Source: an uncultured Bacteroides sp. (lineage in GTDB: Bacteria; Bacteroidota; Bacteroidia; Bacteroidales; Bacteroidaceae). Taken from it: a stretch of 64,000 bases of DNA. Below the pieces are notes generated by a model. It was not told the DNA's origin and ran no database searches. It was given only the letters and a program-made list of their open reading frames with translations. Position numbers and translations under genes: made by a program. The stretch covers positions 2,137,258-2,201,257 of the forward strand of contig NZ_OY782578.1 in assembly GCF_963677945.1 (NCBI RefSeq). Direction: 5' to 3'. Below, in pieces: positions 24,746-33,767 of this stretch (position 1 is the first letter of the stretch; each line of letters starts with the position of its first letter).

Positions 24746-27274
24746 ATGAAAATCTTTAAAAACATTGTTCTTTTAATGATATTGCTTTTGCCATCTATTT
24801 GTATGCAGGCAGTATCAAGTAATCAAACCAAAGTAAATCAGACAGCTGTAGTTAGGGTGGGGGATGCTCGTTTTACAGTAATAACTCCCCGTGTAATACG
24901 TATGGAATGGGATAGCACTAAGCTATTTAATGATCAGGCTTCTTTTTTGGCTGTAAATCGGAATTTACAAGTGCCACAGTTTACACAAAGTGTCAAAGGA
25001 GGTTGGTTAACCATCAAAACATCCGAAGCGGAGCTAAACTATAAAGTTGGTAGCGGATGCTTTACCCCAAAAAATATTCGTGTCAAATTTCTAAAGGATA
25101 ATAAAAGTGTAATCTGGAAATTCGGTGATGTACAAAAAGGTAATCTGAAAGGAACTTACCGTACACTCGACGGATACAATGGAGGCATTCACGAGCACGA
25201 CAATAAACCTATGCCTATTGAAGATGGGTTGCTATCTACTGATGGATGGACATTTATTGACGATTCAAAGAATTATTTATTTGATAATTCCGACTGGCCT
25301 TGGGTTGCTGAACGTAAAAATAAGGCTGGACAGGATTTTTATTTCATGGCTTATGGACATAATTACAAGTCGGCTCTGAAAGATTTCACAGCTTTCTCAG
25401 GTAAAGTGCCATTGCCTCCTCGTTATACTTTCGGATACTGGTGGTCACGTTACTGGAGTTATTCCGATAATGAACTGCGCAACCTTATTGATAACTTTAA
25501 TACATATAATATTCCATTAGATGTATTGGTTGTAGATATGGACTGGCATTATACCGAGGCTGGTAAAGGTGGATGGACCGGATATACATGGAACCGCCGT
25601 TTGTTCCCCGATCCTGACGGATTTTTGAAATATCTGAAACAAAACAAGCTTCAGATAACTCTCAATCTTCATCCTGCTGATGGTATTGCCAATTACGAAG
25701 AAAATTTTCCTGCTATGGCAAAATGGATGGGAGTAAATCCCGATTCAACAAAGCTGATTCCTTATGAAGGATCAAACAAACAGTTTATGAGTGGATGGTT
25801 TAATACAATTCTTCGTCCAATGGAAAAGAAAGGTATTGACTTTTGGTGGCTCGACTGGCAACAAAAGCTTAATGATGGAAAATTCAAAGATTTGAGTAAT
25901 ACATGGTGGATTAATTATGTTGTCTTCTCTGATATGGAACGCAACCGTGATACTCGTCCGTTACTTTACCATCGTTGGGGAGGATTAGGAAATCACCGTT
26001 ACCAGATAGGTTTCTCTGGTGATTCTTATATTTCATGGGCTTCACTTGACTTCCAGCCATATTTTAATTCAACAGCTTCCAATGTGCTTTATGGCTATTG
26101 GAGTCATGATATTGGTGGCCACATGGGTGCTAATAATATTGATCCGGAACTCTATGTGCGCTGGCTTCAGTTTGGTGCTTTGAGTCCTGTTCTTCGTACT
26201 CACTCTACAAAGAACTCTAATTTGAACAAAGAACCTTGGGCTTTTAGTCAGAAATACCTCGAAGTTATTCGCAATACGATTCTTGAACGTTATCAGATGG
26301 CTCCTTATGTTTATACAATGGCCCGTAAAACATACGATGAAGCTCTCTCTCTTTGTCGCCCTATGTATTATGATTATCCTGAAAATAAAGAAGCTTATGA
26401 TAATAAGAATGAATATATGTTTGGCGATAATCTGCTAGTTTGCCCAATTACTTCACCGATGAAAAATGACAAGTCGACTGTGACGGTTTGGCTGCCGGAA
26501 GGAAATGATTGGTACGAATGGCATACCGGTACATTATTAAAAGGAGGACAATCCATTGAACGAACATTTGGTCTTGATGAATATCCAGTTTATGTAAAAG
26601 CCGGTTCAATATTACCTTTATATGATAAAGTGAAGAATCTGCAAAAGAACGATGAATCTGTGACGGTGACAGTATTCCCAGGTAAGCAAGGATCTTTTGA
26701 AATGTACGAAGATAATGGCAACGATAAAGATTATGCAACTCATTATGCAAAAACTCTGTTATCAACAGAAAAGGCTGGTAATGTATTAACTGTGAAGATT
26801 GCTGCTCGTCAGGGAAGTTATCCTGATATGCCTTCAAACAGAAACTTCAAAGTTAAAGTTCTAGCTTCTGCAGTTCCAGAAAGTGTAATGGTAAATGGTG
26901 TTCAGACAGATTTTACATACGATGGCAATGATTTAAGCCTTACTGTAAATGTACCTGAAACGGATTGCAGTAAAGAGAAAGTCCTTAAAATAACTTACCC
27001 AATAGATGCTTTGGAAGTAACAGACGGTCTTCAGGCTCAGATGCGCCATGTTCGTGCTGCAGTTCTTCAGCTTAAACAGAAACAAGCAGGCATTGTACTC
27101 AATGAAGAATTAGGAACAATGGAATCGGCAGGTGGGTGTATTACTTATTATCCTAATCAATTTAAGCAACGAGTGGAAGCATTCCGAGCTAACTATGCTA
27201 ATTTGCCTACAGTTCTTCAAGCTCAGAAACTAAATCAGGAAACTATTGACTGGTTTATAAATGCTGTGAAGTAA
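24746..27274 (+). CDS. GH31 family glycoside hydrolase
   Basis: The 842-residue protein has a signal peptide (MKIFKNIVLLMILLLPSICMQAV). It has the GH31 N-terminal beta-sandwich, then the (beta/alpha)8 barrel: DMDWHYTEAG, the nucleophile region FWWLDWQQ (Asp370) and the acid/base region FSGDSYISW (Asp426), plus YWSHDIGGHMG. C-terminal beta domains follow (VYVKAGSILPLYD), and a helical tail of about 100 residues is unusual. GH31 includes alpha-glucosidases, alpha-xylosidases and alpha-galactosidases; specificity cannot be read here. The enzyme is exported to the periplasm or cell surface. It has its own promoter and no partner SusCD. Confidence 0.9.
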   Translation: MKIFKNIVLLMILLLPSICMQAVSSNQTKVNQTAVVRVGDARFTVITPRVIRMEWDSTKLFNDQASFLAVNRNLQVPQFTQSVKGGWLTIKTSEAELNYKVGSGCFTPKNIRVKFLKDNKSVIWKFGDVQKGNLKGTYRTLDGYNGGIHEHDNKPMPIEDGLLSTDGWTFIDDSKNYLFDNSDWPWVAERKNKAGQDFYFMAYGHNYKSALKDFTAFSGKVPLPPRYTFGYWWSRYWSYSDNELRNLIDNFNTYNIPLDVLVVDMDWHYTEAGKGGWTGYTWNRRLFPDPDGFLKYLKQNKLQITLNLHPADGIANYEENFPAMAKWMGVNPDSTKLIPYEGSNKQFMSGWFNTILRPMEKKGIDFWWLDWQQKLNDGKFKDLSNTWWINYVVFSDMERNRDTRPLLYHRWGGLGNHRYQIGFSGDSYISWASLDFQPYFNSTASNVLYGYWSHDIGGHMGANNIDPELYVRWLQFGALSPVLRTHSTKNSNLNKEPWAFSQKYLEVIRNTILERYQMAPYVYTMARKTYDEALSLCRPMYYDYPENKEAYDNKNEYMFGDNLLVCPITSPMKNDKSTVTVWLPEGNDWYEWHTGTLLKGGQSIERTFGLDEYPVYVKAGSILPLYDKVKNLQKNDESVTVTVFPGKQGSFEMYEDNGNDKDYATHYAKTLLSTEKAGNVLTVKIAARQGSYPDMPSNRNFKVKVLASAVPESVMVNGVQTDFTYDGNDLSLTVNVPETDCSKEKVLKITYPIDALEVTDGLQAQMRHVRAAVLQLKQKQAGIVLNEELGTMESAGGCITYYPNQFKQRVEAFRANYANLPTVLQAQKLNQETIDWFINAVK

Positions 27275-27284
27275 ATATAGAAAT

Positions 27285-27408
27285 GAGTATATTATTTCAA
27301 AGTCTATAAAATCTTAGGATATCCAATCCTTCTTGTTCTTGATAACAGAACTTCGGAATTAGATTACCCATTGAAATTATGTAAACCGAATTTAGAAATA
27401 ATATACTC
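27285..27408. repeat. Inverted repeat with 13-bp arms flanking about 98 nt
   Basis: GAGTATATTATTT (27285-27297) is exactly complementary to AAATAATATACTC (27396-27408). The interior holds a small hairpin GTTCT...AGAAC near 27338-27354. It begins 11 nt after the GH31 stop codon. It could be the 3' UTR fold of that mRNA or a tiny mobile element relic. No target duplication is obvious. Confidence 0.6.
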
Positions 27409-27497
27409 GCTGTGATGCCTAATTAGGAATAAGAAAATATTGTAAATTAATCTTGGTAATAAAGGCAAAATCTGTAAACCTATTATAGGCAGTTATA

Positions 27498-27585
27498 AAA
27501 CTCCGGTCGGACTTTAAGCAAACTCCCGCCGGAGTTTATTCAAAGTCCCGCCTGCTTTTTAGAAAAGTAGGCGGGACTTTTTTGT
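27498..27585. repeat. Array B: four tandem 22-bp units beginning AAACT/AAAGT
   Basis: Units start at 27498, 27520, 27542 and 27564, all beginning AAACT or AAAGT and carrying a GC-rich quasi-palindrome (CCGGTCGG, CCCGCCGG, CCCGCCTGC, AGGCGGG). Units 1 and 2 pair (AAACTCCGG / CCGGAGTTT). Units 3 and 4 pair over about 18 bp with loop TAG and end in a T-run, so the last half is also a good terminator. It is located between convergent genes. Confidence 0.85.
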
Positions 27586-27704
27586 ACCTCTAAATGTTTG
27601 ATTATCAATGTTTATAAAAGTGGTTTTATAGCTTTATGAACAGTGCCCCGAAGCTTACAGTAACAACAATATGTCGCTATATTTCTTAATAATGAAACCG
27701 GCTA

Positions 27705-27845
27705 GGGTGGGGGGAGTGGGGAAGGGGGAGCGTTTTCTATAACTTTCTATTTTTTTCTATTTATATATTTCCTATAATAAGGATACTTATTCTTATTTTT
27801 TTCACGAAAGTTATAGAAATGTATCTATTTACCCCCTCCCCCCCC
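27705..27845. other. G-tract / C-tract mirror element with inner inverted repeat
   Basis: On the plus strand 27705-27728 reads G3-T-G6-AGT-G4-AA-G5, a classic quadruplex pattern. About 100 nt later 27832-27845 is C5-T-C8, its complement-like partner. Between them, TTTCTATAACTTTC (27734-27747) pairs perfectly with GAAAGTTATAGAAA (27806-27819). In this AT-rich genome such tracts are striking. Function unknown. Confidence 0.7.
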
Positions 27846-27952
27846 TTAAAAACTTATATTTCAGAGAAGGACTTGCATCATGCACAAAACCATTCCTAAG
27901 ATTTATAAATACAGGAACCAACCTAGGGCAATTTAGATAATAGATATAGGTT

Positions 27953-28016
27953 TTTTATAAGTTATGATTGATAAAAGCATTGAATTCGTATCGTTTATCA
28001 ATCATAACTTATAAAA
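27953..28016. repeat. Perfect 23-bp inverted repeat (long hairpin)
   Basis: The left arm (27953-27975) and right arm (27994-28016) are perfectly complementary over 23 bp and separated by 18 nt. The key stretch is AAGTTATGATTGATAAA with its complement. The arms are symmetric, so it reads the same on both strands. It is too long and AT-rich for an ordinary terminator. It may be a protein-binding cruciform site or a structured RNA end. Confidence 0.8.
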
Positions 28017-28107
28017 TCTCCACCCTGCAAGTAATTATCAACTTTCCTATTTTGTGCGTTGCTCATGCAAGAAATTGAGGAATAAGGTTCATCATTTCAA
28101 AAAAAAT

Positions 28108-28142
28108 GAGACTATCCATCTTATGTATAAATGGATAGTCTC
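28108..28142 (-). terminator. Terminator of the GntR-ABC operon
   Basis: The 12-bp perfect stem GAGACTATCCAT / ATGGATAGTCTC is followed on the minus strand by a run of eight T. It lies about 30 nt after the last gene of the operon. Confidence 0.85.
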
Positions 28143-28173
28143 TATTTTGTAGTAAAATGATTTATTTAGTATG

Positions 28174-28983
28174 CTAGAATGATATAGTTGCTTTGTCTGC
28201 TTTGAGAGAAACATTGATCTCTGAATCTTTTGTTTTACCCTTCCATACCATCTTTTTACATTCGGTCTTAGGCAAGCTCACATAATTATTTCCCTTTCCT
28301 GTAAGATGCTCTTCATTGATATCACATTTATTTACATTCCAGTTATTTAGGTTCTCAAGATCTATACTGAAGATGTTTATCTTATTATTGGCAAGAGAAA
28401 TTTGAGCATGATAGCCCGAAATGTTTAATCGGTCTATTTTACATGAATCTATAACGATTTCATTAACTCCATAAACAGTAGCTTCTTTCAATGTAATCTT
28501 TTTGAAGATTGTTCCCATCTTTTTGGATTCATTTTTTATCGACAACGTAGAAGCTGAGTCTGTATAAAGACTGAAGTTAGCATGCATTCTCTTAGACTTG
28601 TATTTATCAAGAAGATCTGTCAAATGTTCTTCCGAATAACTTAGTTTTATAATAAGTGTATCACCCGATACTTGTTTATTTATCATAAAAGATAATTCTT
28701 TTGGATAGCAGAACATACCTTTTTGTTGTTCATTTTTTAATGGCTGAACCATCAACGAACTTGATATATCATTCACTTCGTTGTTATTCTCATCAACAAA
28801 TCTGATAACCTTGTACAAGGAGACGTTTATTGAATCGACCTTGCCGGAAAAGTTATCATTTGATAAAAAGCCTTTTTCAGTTTTATCAATCGGGGCAAAA
28901 AATCGTAGATGAATAATAAATATCACCGATAATAATAACACCGATGATAAGATTGCTAATAATATAACTGTTGTGCGTCTCAT
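28174..28983 (-). CDS. Membrane-anchored protein of unknown function, last gene of the GntR-ABC operon
   Basis: The 269-residue protein has one N-terminal membrane helix (TVILLAILSSVLLLSVIFII). The rest is a predicted beta-rich extracytoplasmic domain in which short strands recur (ATVYGVNEIVIDSCKID, LNISGYHAQISLANNKI), recalling the repeated strands of DUF2807-type adhesin-head domains. That resemblance is weak. Its ATG overlaps the GntR stop as ATGA, so it is translationally coupled to the repressor gene. Confidence 0.6.
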   Translation of the reverse strand: MRRTTVILLAILSSVLLLSVIFIIHLRFFAPIDKTEKGFLSNDNFSGKVDSINVSLYKVIRFVDENNNEVNDISSSLMVQPLKNEQQKGMFCYPKELSFMINKQVSGDTLIIKLSYSEEHLTDLLDKYKSKRMHANFSLYTDSASTLSIKNESKKMGTIFKKITLKEATVYGVNEIVIDSCKIDRLNISGYHAQISLANNKINIFSIDLENLNNWNVNKCDINEEHLTGKGNNYVSLPKTECKKMVWKGKTKDSEINVSLKADKATISF

Positions 28984-29360
28984 TGTCTGATACTATTTTG
29001 TTTCTTACTAAATTCGTTATACATATTTTCAATTTTCTCCATAGGAATATCCAATGTGTAGATTTGATGGAAAAACCATTCAAGGTCTTCCTCTATAAAA
29101 CGCTTCCTACGTAGAGATAAAATCAATTTCTTTGCACCGGTGGATACAAAATATCCAATGCCTCTTTTATTATAAATTATGTTCTGAGACTGAAGATAAT
29201 CAAATGAGCGCATTGCGGTATTTGAGTTGACTTCTACAATAGAAGCGTATTCTCTTACTGACGGAATTCTTTCTTCCTCCGGATATTGCCCGAAGATAAT
29301 CTCGTCACATATTCTATCTGCTATCTGCAAATAAATAGCTTTACTTTCTTTAAAGTTCAT
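28980..29360 (-). CDS. GntR family (YtrA-type) repressor
   Basis: The 126-residue protein has the N-terminal winged helix of GntR: IYLQIADRICDEIIFGQY, EERIPSVREYASIVEVN, NTAMRSFDYLQSQNIIYNKRG and IGYFVS. Its short helical C-terminus fits the YtrA subfamily, whose members control ABC transporter operons. It is encoded inside the operon it probably controls. A GTGTACTA-N6-TAGTACAC dyad at the promoter is the expected operator type. Confidence 0.9.
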   Translation of the reverse strand: MNFKESKAIYLQIADRICDEIIFGQYPEEERIPSVREYASIVEVNSNTAMRSFDYLQSQNIIYNKRGIGYFVSTGAKKLILSLRRKRFIEEDLEWFFHQIYTLDIPMEKIENMYNEFSKKQNSIRQ

Positions 29361-29364
29361 ACGC

Positions 29365-30204
29365 TTAGAGTCTATTAATAATTTCAGAGTCTTTAAATCG
29401 GAAATAAGAGATAACCCAGTTAAAAAGAGTCAGAAAAGAAAAAAGCAAGATAATATTTTGCTTTGTTATCCATTTTTCTATTAGTTCTCCGCAATAATCT
29501 CCTGCACTAAACCTTAACTGATTATCATTAAACAGAGAGTGTACCAATAGGCCGTCTACCGCATAAAAAAGCAGAGTTATTACCATGCCTGTTGCAAGAG
29601 TTTTGATGAACGGGTTCTTATACCACAATGTACTTCCTAAAATAAATAAAGACTGGAAAAAGAGATATACAGAAAACAGAGCTGTAAATTCAATCCAATT
29701 ATGTGTCATTGCATCTGGATTTTGACTACATAATCCTTGTGAAATATTTACAGCAGTTATATTAAATTCTGGATAACGCATTGAGAGTATTGCTATCCTG
29801 GTATAATCGGCTAATTTAAAAGCAAGAAAAAAAGCGATTATAAATACAATAACAGCGGGTAGGAACCTTGAGAAGAATTTTTCAAAATTTGTTGCCGGAG
29901 TCATCAGATATGCAATCCTCTTGGTTTTGTTTTTCATTTTTTCCATCATTAATGATGCGAAAAGACATCCAAATCCCCAGAAAAGAAATATGGCAGGTCT
30001 TAGATAATAGATATCTCCATACCAAGGATTATAATCATGTTTAGTTCTTGATTCGAATTCAGAAAGTCCTATAAAAGTAAATATAATCGCCATTATGGCA
30101 TATAACATCACAAAACGAAGGAGCATTGTTTTCCAGTTCTCTATAAAATCTTTTTTATAGAGAAGAGTTAAGCGCTTAAAACTTATAAAATTATTTTTTA
30201 TCAT
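29365..30204 (-). CDS. ABC transporter permease
   Basis: The 279-residue protein has about six membrane helices (FVMLYAIMAIIFTFIGL, FLFWGFGCLFASLMM, FLPAVIVFIIAFFLAF and others) and no solute-binding or lipoprotein domain. The motif KRIAYLMTPATNFEKFFSRFL matches permeases of Bacteroides GntR-linked ABC systems. It pairs with the ATPase encoded 12 nt upstream and probably works as a dimer with it. Substrate unknown; YtrA-linked systems often respond to cell-envelope stress or peptides. Confidence 0.8.
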   Translation of the reverse strand: MIKNNFISFKRLTLLYKKDFIENWKTMLLRFVMLYAIMAIIFTFIGLSEFESRTKHDYNPWYGDIYYLRPAIFLFWGFGCLFASLMMEKMKNKTKRIAYLMTPATNFEKFFSRFLPAVIVFIIAFFLAFKLADYTRIAILSMRYPEFNITAVNISQGLCSQNPDAMTHNWIEFTALFSVYLFFQSLFILGSTLWYKNPFIKTLATGMVITLLFYAVDGLLVHSLFNDNQLRFSAGDYCGELIEKWITKQNIILLFSFLTLFNWVISYFRFKDSEIINRL

Positions 30205-30215
30205 AACCTTGATTT

Positions 30216-31055
30216 TTAATTTTGAAGATAAACTTTCAATTTGTCAGTATCAGTTAGCAGAGCATTAAACAATAACTCAAGATTAATAGCCGATTCCTCG
30301 TTCTCTTTATTAGGAAGAATCATGCTTTTCCCTTGAATGGAAGGAGAAACATATAGTGCTTCTTCTGCAGAATCATTACTGGAAGTTTCTACAAATAATA
30401 GCTTCTGACAAATTTCTGAAACAGATTCATTCAGCAAAACTTTATTGCTGTCCATCACAATTACGTGTTCCAGTAGGTTATCAACATCTTTAACCTGATG
30501 AGTAGAAATAATGATAGTCTTTTCATCGCTCATTCCAGATGCTATGAACTTCCTGAACTGACTTTTTCCAGGAATGTCCAGTCCGTTTGTTGGTTCATCC
30601 ATAACAAGAAGAGAAGTGTTAGTAGCTAATGCAAAGCTCATATAAACTTTCTTTTTTTGTCCCATTGATAAAGCTCCCAGATGCACATCCATATTTAAAT
30701 CAAAGCAATGCAGATACTTCTCGAGGTTTTCTTCACTGAAACGAGGATAGAATGATTTATTGCATTCAATATATTTGCGAAAAGAGATAGGTGGCAAATC
30801 AAATTCCTCGGGCACAATGTAAATATCCTGAAGTGTCTTAGGCAATCTTTTAGATACATCTTCGTTGTCAAAATTAACCTTTCCACTCTTTGGCATTAAA
30901 AGCCCTGTAATAAGATATAAAAGAGTTGATTTTCCCACGCCGTTCTTTCCTAACAAACCATAAACTTTACCCTTTTCAACCGATAGAGAAAAGTTATCAA
31001 ATAGTTTCTTTTGTGACCTCTTGTATACAAAGGACAGATTCTCAATTTTCAGCAT
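30216..31055 (-). CDS. ABC transporter ATP-binding protein
   Basis: The 279-residue ATPase has Walker A GLLGKNGVGKST, signature LSMGQKKKVYMSFALA, Walker B LLVMDEPTNGLD and H-loop ISTHQVKD. It is the first gene of the four-gene operon ATPase, permease, GntR, membrane protein. A C-terminal extension of about 70 residues (from VIVMDSNKVLL) is typical for exporters of this type. Its mRNA leader would be about 400 nt long. Confidence 0.9.
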   Translation of the reverse strand: MLKIENLSFVYKRSQKKLFDNFSLSVEKGKVYGLLGKNGVGKSTLLYLITGLLMPKSGKVNFDNEDVSKRLPKTLQDIYIVPEEFDLPPISFRKYIECNKSFYPRFSEENLEKYLHCFDLNMDVHLGALSMGQKKKVYMSFALATNTSLLVMDEPTNGLDIPGKSQFRKFIASGMSDEKTIIISTHQVKDVDNLLEHVIVMDSNKVLLNESVSEICQKLLFVETSSNDSAEEALYVSPSIQGKSMILPNKENEESAINLELLFNALLTDTDKLKVYLQN

Positions 31056-31448
31056 TTTATTTCAATTTATAATTTAATTATCATTTATTCCAAGCTTGCA
31101 GTTTACTAATTAGAAACAGCTGTACTACAGTAATCATGCTACTAGCATCACTATTATAATTACGATAAAGGCTACTATAACCATTGTTCTACAATTTTAA
31201 ATTAAATACTCAATACAATACTTTTATATAATAATCTATGTAACATTCATGTTAAGTTCTTTGGCTATGGTCTATATAAATTGTATACCTAAAATAAAGT
31301 AAACAGTATAATCTCTTATGAATCTACTATTCTATTATTTATTGAATCATGATTATTCTTCGTACAATTATATATTATATATGTATAAACTTTAAATAAC
31401 TGATTACTTAGTGTATAGCATAATATTTTATATGTAGTCATTAAAATA
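31056..31448 (-). other. Long AT-rich leader of the ABC operon
   Basis: About 390 nt lie between the predicted transcription start and the first gene. I see no ORF. CTACT/ACTATA-type short motifs recur near 31123-31180, without a fixed period. The palindrome AATCATGATT occurs near 31347. The leader may carry regulation that I cannot resolve. Confidence 0.4.
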
Positions 31449-31503
31449 GTGTACTATAATAGTAGTACACCGCAAATGTAAAAGTATAATTTGAAATAAC
31501 AAA
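31449..31503 (-). promoter_or_regulatory. Promoter and GntR operator of the ABC operon
   Basis: On the minus strand TTTG (31500-31503), a 19-nt spacer and TACATTTG (31473-31480) form the promoter. Immediately downstream the perfect dyad GTGTACTA-N6-TAGTACAC (31449-31470) covers the predicted start site, as expected for repression by the GntR protein of the same operon. Confidence 0.7.
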
Positions 31504-31678
31504 ACAAACTGAAGAAAAATTTCATATTTTTTAAATTGATATTATGCACTTTAAGTCAAAAGAACTGAAAATATCGGGGTTTATTCCTTTTGATTGACTT
31601 TATTTTAGTTCTTGATTTGAAAGGTTGCTATAAGCAATCAATGTGATAAAAGAGACGGCTGGATTGATTGATACAAAA

Positions 31679-31718
31679 AAAGAGACTAAACATTCCAACA
31701 GAAATGTCTAGTCTCTTT
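31679..31718 (-). terminator. Terminator of guaA
   Basis: A 16-bp stem (AAAGAGACTAAACATT / AATGTCTAGTCTCTTT) with one mismatch and an 8-nt loop is followed on the minus strand by seven T. It lies about 40 nt past the stop codon. Confidence 0.85.
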
Positions 31719-31755
31719 CCAAAATATCTCAAGTCATTCCCCTAAAGGAATAATT

Positions 31756-33279
31756 CTATTCCCATTCAATAGTTGCAGGTGGCTTAGAGCTGATATCATA
31801 AGTAACGCGGTTCACGCCTTTTACCTTGTTGATGATTTCATTAGAAATCTTACCAAGGAATTCGTAAGGTAGGTGAGCCCAGTCGGCTGTCATGGCATCG
31901 GTTGAAGTAACGGCACGAAGTGCAACTGCATTTTCGTATGTTCTTTCATCACCCATTACACCTACAGACTGTACAGGAAGAAGGATAACACCTGCTTGCC
32001 ATACCTGATCGTAAAGTCCCCATTCGCGTAATCCGCTGATGAAGATATCATCTGCTTCCTGAAGTACGCGTACTTTATCCGGAGTGATATCGCCAAGAAT
32101 ACGAACTGCTAAACCTGGACCTGGGAAAGGATGACGGTTGATAAGATGCTCCATCATACCCAATTTACGACCTACACGACGAACTTCATCTTTGAAAAGA
32201 AGGCGAAGAGGCTCGCAAAGTTTCAGATTCATCTTTTCTGGAAGACCACCTACATTGTGATGGCTCTTGATTACTGTACCGGTGATAGAAAGAGATTCAA
32301 TGCAGTCAGGATAAATAGTACCCTGAGCCAACCATTTCACATCTTTCAATTTATGAGCTTCTTCATCGAACACATCTATAAAGCCTTTACCAATAATCTT
32401 ACGTTTACGTTCTGGTTCAGTTACACCTGCCATTTCGCCAAAGAATTTATCTTTTGCATTTACACCAATTACGTTAAGACCTAAGTGTTCGTAATCAGTC
32501 AATACATTTTCATATTCATTCTTACGAAGCATTCCGTGGTCAACGAAAATACAAGTCAGGTTTTTACCAATTGCTTTGTTAAGCAATACAGCAGCAACAG
32601 ATGAGTCAACACCGCCTGAAAGGCCAAGAACCACTTTGTCGTCTCCAAGTTGTTGTTTCAACTCAGCAACAGTACTTTCAATGAAAGAAGCAGGGCTCCA
32701 GTCTTGCTTGCATCCGCAAACATCTACAACGAAGTTGCGAAGAATTTGTGTACCATCAGTTGTATGGAATACTTCCGGATGGAACTGTACGCCCCATATT
32801 TGTTCGCCTTCAACCTGATAAGCTGCAATAGCAACCTCATTTGTTGAAGCGATGGTTTTAAAATTATCAGGAATGGCAGTGATAGTGTCACCATGACTCA
32901 TCCATACCTGTGAGTTCTTTTCTACTCCTTTAAACAACACGTTGTCTTTGCAGAAAGAACCAAGATTAGCACGTCCGTATTCACGAGTAGCAGCCGGTTC
33001 AACTTTACCACCGTTAGTATATGCGATAAATTGTGCACCATAACAGATTCCTAAAATAGGATATTTTCCTCGGATTTCGCTTAGATCGATTTTGAAAGCC
33101 GCATCATCGTATACAGAGAAAGGGCTTCCGGAAAGAATAACTCCCTTAACAGATTCATCGTTTTTTGGGAATTTGTTGTAAGGTAGAATCTCGCAATACG
33201 TGTCCAGCTCACGAACCCTGCGACCAATAAGTTGGGTGGTCTGTGAACCGAAATCAAGAATGATAATCTTTTCTTGCAT
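31756..33279 (-). CDS. guaA: GMP synthase (glutamine-hydrolysing)
   Basis: GuaA converts XMP to GMP using glutamine and ATP. The 507-residue protein starts at the ATG 33279 ([13 protein letters not shown]); a longer open frame upstream runs into an array and is not used. The class I amidotransferase part has GICYGAQ (nucleophile Cys) and QFHPEV with its partner Glu. The PP-loop is [11 protein letters not shown], and the C-terminal dimer domain has [14 protein letters not shown] and the final [18 protein letters not shown] -7 box lies at 33315-33322 on the minus strand. Confidence 0.97.
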   Translation of the reverse strand: MQEKIIILDFGSQTTQLIGRRVRELDTYCEILPYNKFPKNDESVKGVILSGSPFSVYDDAAFKIDLSEIRGKYPILGICYGAQFIAYTNGGKVEPAATREYGRANLGSFCKDNVLFKGVEKNSQVWMSHGDTITAIPDNFKTIASTNEVAIAAYQVEGEQIWGVQFHPEVFHTTDGTQILRNFVVDVCGCKQDWSPASFIESTVAELKQQLGDDKVVLGLSGGVDSSVAAVLLNKAIGKNLTCIFVDHGMLRKNEYENVLTDYEHLGLNVIGVNAKDKFFGEMAGVTEPERKRKIIGKGFIDVFDEEAHKLKDVKWLAQGTIYPDCIESLSITGTVIKSHHNVGGLPEKMNLKLCEPLRLLFKDEVRRVGRKLGMMEHLINRHPFPGPGLAVRILGDITPDKVRVLQEADDIFISGLREWGLYDQVWQAGVILLPVQSVGVMGDERTYENAVALRAVTSTDAMTADWAHLPYEFLGKISNEIINKVKGVNRVTYDISSKPPATIEWE

Positions 33280-33330
33280 AATATAATAATGTATAGTTTG
33301 GAATTTTATGCATGCAAAAATACACATTAT

Positions 33331-33414
33331 TCGCCAATAAATAAAAACCAATCACCAATAATTTGAAATCTACCGCCAATAAATTAAATTCTATCATCAA
33401 TAATGACCTTTGCA
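33331..33414. repeat. Array C: four tandem 21-bp units with core CCAATAA
   Basis: Units start at 33331, 33352, 33373 and 33394; each begins Y-C-R-Y-CAATAA (TCGCCAATAA, TCACCAATAA, CCGCCAATAA, TCATCAATAA), followed by an AT-rich spacer ending in CTA in two units. Here the core is not palindromic and all units point the same way. The array starts 9 bp upstream of the guaA -7 box, covering its -33 region. Its core resembles that of array F. Confidence 0.8.
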
Positions 33415-33713
33415 GCAATGGGTTTTCACCCTTTTTTATTTCCATAAATCAGACTTATAATGGTCTTACCAATCTGCGGAAAAGCTAGTGCTGTTTTTTG
33501 TTATTATACGGGGTGAAATAAAAAAGCCCGCAGCTTGTAATCAGTTAGTTAAGTCAAAAAGTAAAACGTATTGTCAGAATATAACCTTATAAGTTGTCCC
33601 TGAAAATGGAAAAGCTGAGTTAAAATGTATTTCATTGCTGTAAATGAGTGTTTTATTTAGCTTAAAATGGATAGAAAAGCAATAATTGGATAAAATTATT
33701 ATATGGCATTGAG

Positions 33714-33729
33714 TAAACCATTTGGTTTA
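33714..33729. promoter_or_regulatory. Perfect palindrome upstream of the lyase gene
   Basis: TAAACCA-TT-TGGTTTA is a perfect 7+2+7 dyad located 38 bp before the ATG of the heparinase-type gene. It looks like an operator, possibly for the membrane-bound AraC regulator encoded next, though AraC sites are usually direct repeats. The remaining gap (33415-33713) shows no gene. Confidence 0.45.
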
Positions 33730-33767
33730 TTCGTACTAAATTTACAGAATCAAATTATTATGGAAAG

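Noticed and set aside
31120-31185. Tandem array of CTACT motifs in the ABC operon leader
   Set aside because: Spacing is irregular and no constant unit could be defined.
33280-33351. N-terminal extension of GuaA
   Set aside because: The extra residues are unlike any GuaA and overlap array C and the promoter.
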